A DNA stretch of 64,000 bases, from NCBI RefSeq assembly GCF_024189315.1, contig NZ_JAIZEO010000001.1:868001-932000 (forward strand). The letters are read 5' to 3'. The position numbers and the translations under genes are program-made. Positions within the stretch are counted from its first letter, which is position 1; each line of letters opens with the position of its first letter. Positions 34,120 through 40,853 of the stretch are shown piece after piece. This DNA comes from Halobacillus sp. A5. Its GTDB lineage: Bacteria > Bacillota > Bacilli > Bacillales > Halobacillaceae. Under the pieces are notes generated by a model. It ran no database searches. It was not told the DNA's origin and worked only from the letters and a program-made list of their open reading frames with translations.

Positions 34120-34925
34120 CGTTGTTTAAGATCTACATAATTCTCAACGATCTCACTATGAATATCGGGATGACTGGCGAGCACGGTTGTTTTATTCAGC
34201 ATGTCCAGCTCCTCGCCGTCTGCAGTCGTAACAATGCCTCCTGCTTCATTAACAATGATTCTGCCGGCTGCAATGTCCCACGGCATTAACGTCATCGTTA
34301 AATACCCATCTATAATCCCTTCTGCAACATAAACAAATTCTAATGCAGCGGACCCATAGGACCTCGTAGAGCGAATTCTCTTAACGAGTGCTTCGACGCC
34401 TTTGTGTTCTACATGAGGATTTTCTGGAATTAACCACGTTGTATTTAAAGCTAATATTGTTTCTTCCAGCACTTTTGTCTCGTTCATTTTCATTGGAGTT
34501 TCGTTTTTAAACGCTCCTCCACCACGGACTGCCGTGTATAAAGCTCCTCCCATTACGTCGTAAATCACACCAATTTCTCCTACACCATCTTCATAAATAC
34601 CGACTGAAATAGCAAAATTACGTTTCTGGTGTACGAAATTCATCGTTCCATCAATCGGATCGACTATCCATACGATGCCGTTCAGGTCTTTGATATCATC
34701 CCCGAATCCTTCTTCACCAAACAGACGGTGTTCAGGAAATTCATTTCTTATGCTTTCCGCAAAAAACTTTTCTGTATTCTGATCCATTTCTGTTACTAAA
34801 TCGTTTGGATTGGATTTTGTTTCAATTTTTCTAGGCTGATCAATTTGATCTTTAATACGCTGACCTGCCTCATATACGAATTCTTTAGCCTTTTCGAAAA
34901 GATGATCTCTCGTATTACTTTCCAT
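34107..34925 (-). CDS. suhB: Inositol-1-monophosphatase family protein (YktC)
   Basis: Mg2+-dependent, Li+-sensitive phosphatase of the IMPase/SuhB family, 272 residues. The metal site is readable as GEEG near residue 71, IVDPIDGTMNF near 88 (DPIDGT) and WDIAAGRIIVNEAGG near 217. B. subtilis YktC is the equivalent. The true substrate may be inositol phosphates or related sugar phosphates. It ends in a run of basic residues encoded within the terminator hairpin. Confidence 0.93.
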   Translation of the reverse strand: MESNTRDHLFEKAKEFVYEAGQRIKDQIDQPRKIETKSNPNDLVTEMDQNTEKFFAESIRNEFPEHRLFGEEGFGDDIKDLNGIVWIVDPIDGTMNFVHQKRNFAISVGIYEDGVGEIGVIYDVMGGALYTAVRGGGAFKNETPMKMNETKVLEETILALNTTWLIPENPHVEHKGVEALVKRIRSTRSYGSAALEFVYVAEGIIDGYLTMTLMPWDIAAGRIIVNEAGGIVTTADGEELDMLNKTTVLASHPDIHSEIVENYVDLKQRKKR

Positions 34926-34987
34926 AAACTAGTCCGGCTCCTTCACACATAGTATTTCTTTATCATATCAACATAATGAGGAATTAA

Positions 34988-35017
34988 CAAAAAAAGAGCA
35001 GCCATGAGCGGTGCCCT
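34988..35017 (-). terminator. Probable terminator after the ykzI-like gene
   Basis: On the minus strand GGGCACC and GGCTGCTC pair imperfectly around GCTCAT, followed by a T7 run. Confidence 0.6.
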
Positions 35018-35019
35018 TA

Positions 35020-35208
35020 TTACCCAGACCATTCCATGAGCTGCTTATGAAGCTCTGATAAACGAACTTTACATCTATCAATCTGTTCCTTGTCCTCCGC
35101 TTCCATAGCGTCGTGCAATGTTACCAGTTCGTAGTCAATCTCCATGCGGATTACGGGGAGCCTTTCTTCAGCTTCTCTTTTACGCAATGCCTCCATAACG
35201 TGTTTCAC
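35020..35208 (-). CDS. ykzI: Small helical protein, YkzI-like
   Basis: A 62-residue, highly charged, probably all-helical protein (MEALRKREAEERLPVIRMEI ... LSELHKQLMEW). It starts with GTG after GGGAGGA. Size and position between yktB and yktC match B. subtilis ykzI; sequence alone would not give the name. Function unknown. Confidence 0.7.
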   Translation of the reverse strand: MKHVMEALRKREAEERLPVIRMEIDYELVTLHDAMEAEDKEQIDRCKVRLSELHKQLMEWSG

Positions 35209-35387
35209 TGGTCTTTCCTCCCTTTTTCAACCCTTAGTTATATATATGACCATAAGCTCCTGAAGTTTCGATAAGATTACTTATTTATAACCCATTTTCG
35301 CATTACTAAAACCTTCTAAACACATTACTTAATCCATTTTACTCGTTGTGTTAAAATTTTGTGTAGATTAAATAGGAGTTGAGATAA

Positions 35388-36014
35388 ATGAGTAGTTTTA
35401 CTGGTTTTACACAACAAGATTTTGAAGTATTTTCAATCCCCGGGTTAGAAGAACGGATGGAAGCTCTTAGAGACAATGTTTCCCCAAAACTAGAAGCCAT
35501 CGCTTCAGATTTAGCTCCAGATCTTACCGCCATGACTGGAGACGAAATGTTCGTTCACGTGGCTAAGCATGCCAGAAGAACGACCAATCCCCCAAATGAT
35601 ACATGGGCTGCCATAGCCGCAAACAAGAGAGGATATAAGAAGCTTCCTCATTTTCAGGTTGGTATGTGGGGGACCCACGTTTTCATTTGGTTTGCAGTGA
35701 TATATGAAAGTCCTATAAAGGAAGACTTCGCCAAAACACTGCTTAAGAATAAAAAACAAGTATTGTCTTCAGTTCCTGACCATTTTGTCTGGTCAATAGA
35801 CCATACCAAACCAGATACTCTTCCTCATAATGAAGTAGACAGTAAAAAGCTTACACAAATGCTTGAAAGGCTCAAAGATGTTAAAAAAGCCGAGCTTCTG
35901 TGCGGCTTAACACTTAACAGAGATGACGATCGTCTTAGAGATGGCGATCAATTCATCAACTTATGCCGCTGGACATTTGAAACACTTCAGCCTCTATATC
36001 GATATACGAAATAA
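35388..36014 (+). CDS. yktB: DUF1054 family protein YktB
   Basis: Soluble protein of 208 residues (UPF0637/DUF1054). Family features are FTGFTQQDFEVFSIPGLEERM at the N-terminus, HVAKHARRTTNPPNDTW near residue 57 and the FQVGMWGTHVFIWFAVIYE core near 89. TAGGAG precedes the ATG. It is divergent from the ykzI-like gene and convergent with yktA, each with its own terminator. Function unknown. Confidence 0.92.
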   Translation: MSSFTGFTQQDFEVFSIPGLEERMEALRDNVSPKLEAIASDLAPDLTAMTGDEMFVHVAKHARRTTNPPNDTWAAIAANKRGYKKLPHFQVGMWGTHVFIWFAVIYESPIKEDFAKTLLKNKKQVLSSVPDHFVWSIDHTKPDTLPHNEVDSKKLTQMLERLKDVKKAELLCGLTLNRDDDRLRDGDQFINLCRWTFETLQPLYRYTK

Positions 36015-36039
36015 AAAAATCCTTTACCAGGTTCTGTTC

Positions 36040-36070
36040 AGGCTGTCGAGAAAATCGACAGCCTTATTTT
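36040..36070 (+). terminator. Terminator after yktB
   Basis: AGGCTGTCGA and TCGACAGCCT pair perfectly around a GAAAA loop, followed by TATTTTAT. Confidence 0.85.
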
Positions 36071-36171
36071 ATAGTGAGTTCCGCCATTCGACCAGGATAA
36101 CGGGTTGTTTCCTAGAAACATTCTTCCGTACTATTCGAATGACTGTTGCCATTTCTTTATCTGTAGTATAC

Positions 36172-36213
36172 AAAAAAGGCTTACAGAGAGTATTAGACCT
36201 TCTCTGCAAGCTT
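36172..36213 (-). terminator. Terminator after yktA
   Basis: On the minus strand AAGCTTGCAGAGAA pairs with CTCTCTGTAAGCCT (with G-T pairs), followed by TTTTTTG. The stem is related to those after pycA and ykuV. Confidence 0.75.
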
Positions 36214-36221
36214 TAGACACT

Positions 36222-36503
36222 TTATGATTTACTCATTTTCACCCGCTGACCTTCCGACAAGTCTTTTGCTTTCTTAACCGTTCGGTAACCAGAATAACCT
36301 GATTCTTTTTCAAACCGGCTGAACAGCTGCTTTTCCTCACTTTTAGAGGGGACCACCTGCTTGAACCTTGTATAAGACTTGATCAAATCTTCTTTTTTAA
36401 CACTAGACTCGTATGCCTGCTCAATCATGGAATAAAAATTCACAACATCTACGATTTCTTCTTTCGACCAAAATGCTTCATCGATAGGATACTGATAACC
36501 CAC
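36222..36503 (-). CDS. yktA: UPF0223 family protein YktA
   Basis: Small helical protein of 93 residues matching UPF0223. YPIDEAFWSKEEIVDVVNFYSMIEQAYE and PSKSEEKQLFSRFEKESGYSGYR are typical stretches. It starts with GTG after GGGGAGTG. It lies 16 bp after the nitronate monooxygenase gene and is probably cotranscribed with it. Function unknown. Confidence 0.92.
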   Translation of the reverse strand: MGYQYPIDEAFWSKEEIVDVVNFYSMIEQAYESSVKKEDLIKSYTRFKQVVPSKSEEKQLFSRFEKESGYSGYRTVKKAKDLSEGQRVKMSKS

Positions 36504-36519
36504 CGTAACACTCCCCTCA

Positions 36520-37479
36520 TTAGTTGCTCCATTGATTACGAATAGATTCTGCTCTACTTATTATTCGATGAAAAAGTTCATTTACTGATGGAACATCATG
36601 AATTCTTCCTGCTACTTGACCGGCCCACCCGAATCCAAGTAAATCTTCTCCATCGTAAATGTACTTTTTATTCGTATGCCCACTTATATACGGCCGCAAA
36701 AATTCATAACCTGGCTGATTTTTTTCATATTTTACAATTTGTTCGGTCCACTTATTTCTTAATGCCCTTGCGGGAGAACCAAGAGAACGTTTAATTACAA
36801 TTGTAGAGTTTTCATCCGCTTGTATTAAAGCTTCTTTATAGGAATGATGAGCATGAACACATTCTTTAGTGGCAATAAACCTTGTCCCCATTTCTATTCC
36901 TTCCGCCCCTAAAGCCAGAGAAGCCATTAAACCATGACCGTCGCCAATGCCGCCTGAGGCGATAACAGGGATACTGACAGCTTCAACTACCTGGGGGGTT
37001 AAAACAAAGGTGCTGACGTCCTCACGTCCTATGTGTCCCCCGCCTTCCTGTCCTACAACCATTACCGCATCAGCTCCCAGCTTTTCAGCCTTTACCGCCT
37101 GTCGTTTGGCAGCGACAAGTACAAGAGCCTTAATACCCGTTCCTTTCACCATTTCCAGAATGGGCTCTGGGTTGCCTCCTGTTATGGAAATGACCGGCAC
37201 CTTTTCTTCAATAGCGGTCTCTACCATTTTACGATAGAGCCTGCCATGCTGGCCGATGGCAAAATTAACACCAAAGGGATTGGCCGTTCCCGCTCGCACT
37301 TTATGTATTTCCTCCCTCAGCTGGTCTTCATCATTCATACTCATTGCCGTAATCTGCCCAAGTCCACCGGCTTCAGACACAGCCGCAGCTAATTCACTGT
37401 ATGCTAAATAAGCTAATCCTCCTTGTATAATAGGATACTTGATCTCCAGCAGATCTGTTATTCTCGTTTTCCAGTTCAC
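36520..37479 (-). CDS. Nitronate monooxygenase family flavoprotein
   Basis: FMN-dependent TIM-barrel enzyme of the nitronate monooxygenase/2-nitropropane dioxygenase family, also related to enoyl-ACP reductase FabK. The 319 residues include YPIIQGGLAYLAYSELAAAVSEAGGLG near the N-terminus (phosphate and FMN binding), QEGGGHIG near residue 145 with the conserved His, and IPVIASGGIGDGHGL near 171. GTG start after GGAGAG. A FabK role cannot be excluded, but QEGGGHIG is shared by both groups. Native substrate unknown. Confidence 0.85.
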   Translation of the reverse strand: MNWKTRITDLLEIKYPIIQGGLAYLAYSELAAAVSEAGGLGQITAMSMNDEDQLREEIHKVRAGTANPFGVNFAIGQHGRLYRKMVETAIEEKVPVISITGGNPEPILEMVKGTGIKALVLVAAKRQAVKAEKLGADAVMVVGQEGGGHIGREDVSTFVLTPQVVEAVSIPVIASGGIGDGHGLMASLALGAEGIEMGTRFIATKECVHAHHSYKEALIQADENSTIVIKRSLGSPARALRNKWTEQIVKYEKNQPGYEFLRPYISGHTNKKYIYDGEDLLGFGWAGQVAGRIHDVPSVNELFHRIISRAESIRNQWSN

Positions 37480-37615
37480 TTATGATCACTCTCCTTTTAT
37501 TAAAGTTTATCATGAAGTTGCTTTCTATTAAAAAGCTAGCTACTTTCCTCGAACTTTGCTATAATTCACTTGCTTTTATCCGTGAATCTTACTTATTTCA
37601 AAGAGGTGGACCAGT

Positions 37616-39085
37616 ATGGATCAGACAACAACCCCTTTATTTACAGGGCTTAAAAATCATATAGCTAATAACCCTATTCAATTTCATATTCCCGGGCATA
37701 AAAAAGGGAAAGGGATGGATCAAGAATTCGCCTCGTTTATGGGCAGCCAATCCCTGGCAATGGATTTAATTAATATTGAACCATTAGACGACCTGCATCA
37801 TCCTCACGGTTTAATAAAGGACGCTCAAGAACTGGCTGCCGATGCTTTTGGAGCTGATTATACCTTCTTCTCCGTGCAAGGTACCTCAGGAGCTATCATG
37901 ACAATGGTCATGAGTGTCTGTCATCCCGGGGACAAAATTATAGTACCGAGGAATGTTCATAAATCGGTAACCTCTGCAATTATTTTTTCGGGCGCAGTTC
38001 CAATATTTGTCCATCCTGCCTTAGATGAACAGCTGGGCATCTCTCATGGAATCACCCCTGAATCTGTAAAGCATGCCTGCGAAGCCCATCCTGACGCTAA
38101 GGCAGTGCTTGTCATCAATCCGACTTACTTCGGTGTGACAGCCGATATAAATCAAATTGTTCAAATTGCACACAGTTTTACTATGCCTGTCCTGGTCGAT
38201 GAGGCCCATGGCGTGCATATTCATTTTCATGACAAGCTTCCAGCTTCCGCAATGCAGGCAGGCGCAGACTTAGCAGCAACCAGTGTTCACAAGCTCGGGG
38301 GCGCACTGACTCAAAGCTCAGTATTAAATCTAAAGGATGGTCTAGTAACACATGAGCGCGTACAGACGGTACTCTCTATGTTAACAACAACGTCCACTTC
38401 CTATTTATTACTTGCCTCTTTAGATGCAGCACGCAGGCATTTAGCTGTTAATGGAAAAAAGTTGGCAGAACAGACAATCAAACTCGCAGAGTACGCAAGA
38501 GGGAACATCAATCACATTAAAGGGTTATATTGTGTGGGAGAAGAATTATTAGGTTCACCAGCTGCCTTTGATTACGACCCTACGAAACTGATTATTTCAG
38601 TTAAACAATTAGGAATAACTGGCTATGATGCAGAAGTCTGGCTAAGGAGACATTATAACATTGAAGTAGAACTATCCGACTTATACAACATTCTGTGTAT
38701 CATCACTTCAGGTGATACTCTAAAAGAGGTCAATAGTTTAATCGAATCATTGAGTCAATTAGCTTCAGAATCAATTTCAGAAGTTACTTTACATGAAATA
38801 CAAGTTAGTGTTCCCGATATACCTTTATTAGCTTTATCGCCTAGAGAAGCCTTCTATTCATCCACTGAAACAATTCCTTTCGCTGAATCAGAAGGCCGCA
38901 TAAGTGCGGAATTTCTTATGGTTTACCCACCGGGCATACCTATATTTATACCAGGTGAAATTATTACCAAAGAAAACATTAGTTACATTAATGAGAATAT
39001 TGAGGCGGGCCTCCCCGTCCAGGGTTTAGAAGATGATACATTAGAAACAATTCAGGTCATCAAAGAGCATCGTGCCTTTAAATAA
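37616..39085 (+). CDS. speA: Orn/Lys/Arg decarboxylase SpeA (arginine decarboxylase type)
   Basis: PLP-dependent fold-type I decarboxylase of 489 residues; B. subtilis SpeA makes agmatine from arginine for polyamine synthesis. Visible motifs: FHIPGHKKGKG near residue 23, FSVQGTSGAIMTM near 84, VDEAHGVHIHF near 195 and the PLP-lysine in TSVHKLGGALTQSS near 223. Chain length is that of the short Gram-positive forms. AGAGGTGG precedes the ATG. It shares a terminator with the SR1 RNA, exactly the B. subtilis neighbourhood (pdhD-slp-SR1-speA). Substrate could also be lysine or ornithine. Confidence 0.9.
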   Translation: MDQTTTPLFTGLKNHIANNPIQFHIPGHKKGKGMDQEFASFMGSQSLAMDLINIEPLDDLHHPHGLIKDAQELAADAFGADYTFFSVQGTSGAIMTMVMSVCHPGDKIIVPRNVHKSVTSAIIFSGAVPIFVHPALDEQLGISHGITPESVKHACEAHPDAKAVLVINPTYFGVTADINQIVQIAHSFTMPVLVDEAHGVHIHFHDKLPASAMQAGADLAATSVHKLGGALTQSSVLNLKDGLVTHERVQTVLSMLTTTSTSYLLLASLDAARRHLAVNGKKLAEQTIKLAEYARGNINHIKGLYCVGEELLGSPAAFDYDPTKLIISVKQLGITGYDAEVWLRRHYNIEVELSDLYNILCIITSGDTLKEVNSLIESLSQLASESISEVTLHEIQVSVPDIPLLALSPREAFYSSTETIPFAESEGRISAEFLMVYPPGIPIFIPGEIITKENISYINENIEAGLPVQGLEDDTLETIQVIKEHRAFK

Positions 39086-39115
39086 AAAAAACTCTCCGGC
39101 TGGAGAGTTTTTTTT
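39084..39115. terminator. Bidirectional terminator between speA and SR1
   Basis: AACTCTCC and GGAGAGTT pair around GGCT, with A7 and T8 tracts on the two sides so that both transcripts are served. Confidence 0.9.
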
Positions 39116-39227
39116 ACTTTTTCGAAGGTTTATTACAAGAAGGACATTTACTGTAAAGAGTAGATACTTTTTCATTTTCAAAATGCTCAATTACCTTTTG
39201 ACAACCCTGGCAGACGATCGTACCCAT
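39114..39227 (-). CDS. sr1P: GapA-binding peptide SR1P
   Basis: A 37-residue peptide beginning MGTIVCQGCQKVIEHFENEK and ending with CPSCNKPSKK, with two CxxC pairs. B. subtilis SR1P begins MGTIVCQ and binds GapA (glycolytic glyceraldehyde-3-phosphate dehydrogenase), promoting its interaction with RNase J1. The start is fixed by that match; an AAAGGATGG purine-rich site lies upstream. It is encoded inside the SR1 RNA next to speA. rnjA, the RNase J1 gene, is also in this window. Confidence 0.9.
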   Translation of the reverse strand: MGTIVCQGCQKVIEHFENEKVSTLYSKCPSCNKPSKK

Positions 39228-39255
39228 TTCTACATCCCATCCTTTTTTTAATTTT

Positions 39256-39269
39256 TGTATTCGCTTTCA
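39256..39269 (-). promoter_or_regulatory. Candidate cre (CcpA) site at SR1
   Basis: TGAAAGCGAATACA on the minus strand matches the cre consensus TGWNANCGNTNWCA at 13 of 14 positions. It starts a few bases downstream of the predicted SR1 transcription start, where bound CcpA would act as a roadblock. Confidence 0.5.
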
Positions 39270-39279
39270 CTGTATGCTT

Positions 39280-39308
39280 ATTTTAATATGTCACAATAAA
39301 AATTACAA
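39280..39308 (-). promoter_or_regulatory. SR1 promoter (sigma-A type)
   Basis: On the minus strand TTGTAA (39303-39308) and TAAAAT (39280-39285) are separated by 17 bp, predicting initiation near 39273. Confidence 0.65.
39285..39295 (-). promoter_or_regulatory. CcpN box I at the SR1 promoter
   Basis: TGTGACATATT matches the CcpN consensus TRTGHYATAYW at all 11 positions and abuts the -10 box within the promoter spacer. CcpN represses SR1, gapB and pckA on glycolytic carbon sources in B. subtilis. Confidence 0.65.
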
Positions 39309-39332
39309 CCCTTTTAGTATAACTTTTTATAA

Positions 39333-39343
39333 AATGTGTCATA
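39333..39343 (-). promoter_or_regulatory. CcpN box II upstream of SR1
   Basis: TATGACACATT matches TRTGHYATAYW at 10 of 11 positions and lies 48 bp (centre to centre) upstream of box I. Confidence 0.5.
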
Positions 39344-39380
39344 CTATTAAGTGGTTTTCTTTAATATATGACTGACCAAT

Positions 39381-39411
39381 AAAAAAAAGAACGGCAGTTA
39401 CACCATTCTTT
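39381..39411 (-). terminator. Terminator after the polysaccharide deacetylase gene
   Basis: On the minus strand AAAGAATGG and CCGTTCTTT pair around TGTAACTG, followed by a T-run. It insulates the SR1 promoter from upstream transcription. Confidence 0.85.
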
Positions 39412-39419
39412 TTCAGCAT

Positions 39420-40262
39420 TTATTCTTCTATTTGAATATAATCAGGGTCCAATAACTCATATCCTTTTTCTTTAAACCCATCTACTATCTCCGGCACTGC
39501 TTCTGCCGTCCATTCCCGATCGTGCATCAACAAGTTAGCCCCGGGTACTAGTAATTCAGTGTTTACCATAATATCAGCCAATGAATCAGCATCTTGATAG
39601 TCTGCTTCCCAATCATACCCATATGTCCAATTCATTAACAGCATCTCTTCATCTTCAGCAATCTGCTCAGTTAATTCCGTGTTTTGACCAAAAGGTGCCC
39701 TGAAGAATTTCGGACGCTCACCTGTTATTTCTTCGATTTCGTCATTCAAGTCTAGAATTTCTGCCTCTTGTTCCTCTTCAGAGATTTCCTGTAAAGACGC
39801 ATGGGTCATCGTATGGTTTCCGATTGGAAAACCTAATTCATGTATTTCTTTTAATACCTTTCGTTTTTCTTCAGTATCAATAAAGTGACCATTTACGAAA
39901 AAAATCGCCGGAGCATTTAATTTATGCAGAGTTTGTGCGATTTCCAGCCCATATTTGTCTGGAGCATCATCAAAAGTTAACAAAACAACATCTTTTGCAG
40001 CATCGTCAATTGGTTCAAAAGACCATGCTTCATTCATTATGTATCGAGGTTCCGGCTCTTGATCTTCTTCTACTTCGTCACTTTCCTCCTCTTCTTTCTT
40101 TTGATCGGTACTTTCTTCATTATTATTCTCCTCATCTGTTTCCTCGTTCTCTTCAGTGGTATTACCTTCATCTTCTTGATTCGCATTACTTTTCTGCGCC
40201 TGCCCATCACTGCAGCTCGCTAATATTACCAAGGCCAACAATAAACTTAAAATCCTTCCCAT
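39420..40262 (-). CDS. Polysaccharide deacetylase family lipoprotein
   Basis: Predicted lipoprotein of 280 residues: signal peptide with lipobox LASC (Cys17), a roughly 55-residue Glu/Asp/Asn-rich linker and a C-terminal NodB-homology domain (about 85-275). NodB motifs: TFDDAP near residue 94 (TFDDGP is usual), HTMTH near 149 for zinc, RAPFG near 187 and LLMHD near 248. The first motif Asp and the metal His residues are present, so activity is plausible on cell-wall glycans such as N-acetylglucosamine or N-acetylmuramic acid. It is inserted between slp and SR1 relative to B. subtilis. Confidence 0.88.
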   Translation of the reverse strand: MGRILSLLLALVILASCSDGQAQKSNANQEDEGNTTEENEETDEENNNEESTDQKKEEEESDEVEEDQEPEPRYIMNEAWSFEPIDDAAKDVVLLTFDDAPDKYGLEIAQTLHKLNAPAIFFVNGHFIDTEEKRKVLKEIHELGFPIGNHTMTHASLQEISEEEQEAEILDLNDEIEEITGERPKFFRAPFGQNTELTEQIAEDEEMLLMNWTYGYDWEADYQDADSLADIMVNTELLVPGANLLMHDREWTAEAVPEIVDGFKEKGYELLDPDYIQIEE

Positions 40263-40352
40263 CCAAAGATCCCCCTAATTTACTAAATATGTATATTTCT
40301 TATTATAAAGTAAATGTTCATTTTTTCACTATCATAATTAAAAATATTCGGG

Positions 40353-40704
40353 TATAATGTGAAATTGTGACTTATGAACCACATTACTTTCTTAATTCAA
40401 AATTGTTGACACCGGCTCAGGAAAAGATTTATCCTGTTAAATGGTCTGTAGTTGAAGGGCTTTTTTATTTTGTTCGTGCACATCCTGAAACAATTCAACA
40501 AGGTTCGACACTTCAATTGTTTCATTTCATATGAGGGTGGGTATTATAACTATTGGTACCATCATCTCACTTTTCAACCCTTATCAATGTTCAACAATAT
40601 TCCTCTACATGGTTCATTTTAACCTATATTCTAAGTCCTCCTTTTGAATATAGCGCATGAATGATTAGCCGCGGCGAATAATAAATATACGCCGCGCTAT
40701 TTAT
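40353..40704 (+). promoter_or_regulatory. Long leader of the BCCT gene with -10 box and terminator-like hairpin
   Basis: A perfect TATAAT (40353-40358) without a clear -35 box lies almost 500 bp before the BCCT start. The leader contains a 56-codon open frame from GTG at 40367 without ribosome site, and a GC-rich hairpin at 40669-40697 (CGCGGCG with CGCCGCG, flanked by TAG(C)/GCTA) followed by TTTATTAG. No known riboswitch was recognised. This could be attenuation, or an independent short transcript followed by a second promoter. Confidence 0.35.
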
Positions 40705-40853
40705 TAGAAACTAAGCTTCAACTTAAAAACGGGTCTTATGTACAAACTGGTGACCACAATGAAAAGTGAGATGTCAGTTCACTTGAAGGTACGGACATAT
40801 CCGGGAATACATCACCACATAAGCACCCGAAAACTCAAGAAAGGATGTTTGGT

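Larger units (their letters stand above)
39088..39273 (-). ncRNA. sr1: SR1-type dual-function regulatory RNA
   Basis: In B. subtilis SR1 is a roughly 205-nt RNA between pdhD and speA that base-pairs with ahrC mRNA and also encodes the peptide SR1P. Here a promoter (39280-39308), a 37-codon SR1P frame and the speA-shared terminator define a transcript of about 185 nt at the same location next to speA. CcpN-like and cre-like boxes at the promoter match the known sugar repression of SR1. The transcript boundaries are inferred; I cannot test the ahrC pairing because ahrC is not in the window. Confidence 0.8.

Noticed and set aside
39935-40357. 140-codon plus-strand frame opposite the deacetylase gene
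   Set aside because: Composition is dominated by His/Leu/Ser from the complement of the acidic linker; no start signal; the minus-strand frame has clear NodB motifs.
40367-40537. 56-codon frame starting GTG in the BCCT leader, as a gene
   Set aside because: No ribosome site and it begins only about 8 bp after the -10 box, so it would have to be leaderless. Kept as part of a finding but not annotated as CDS.
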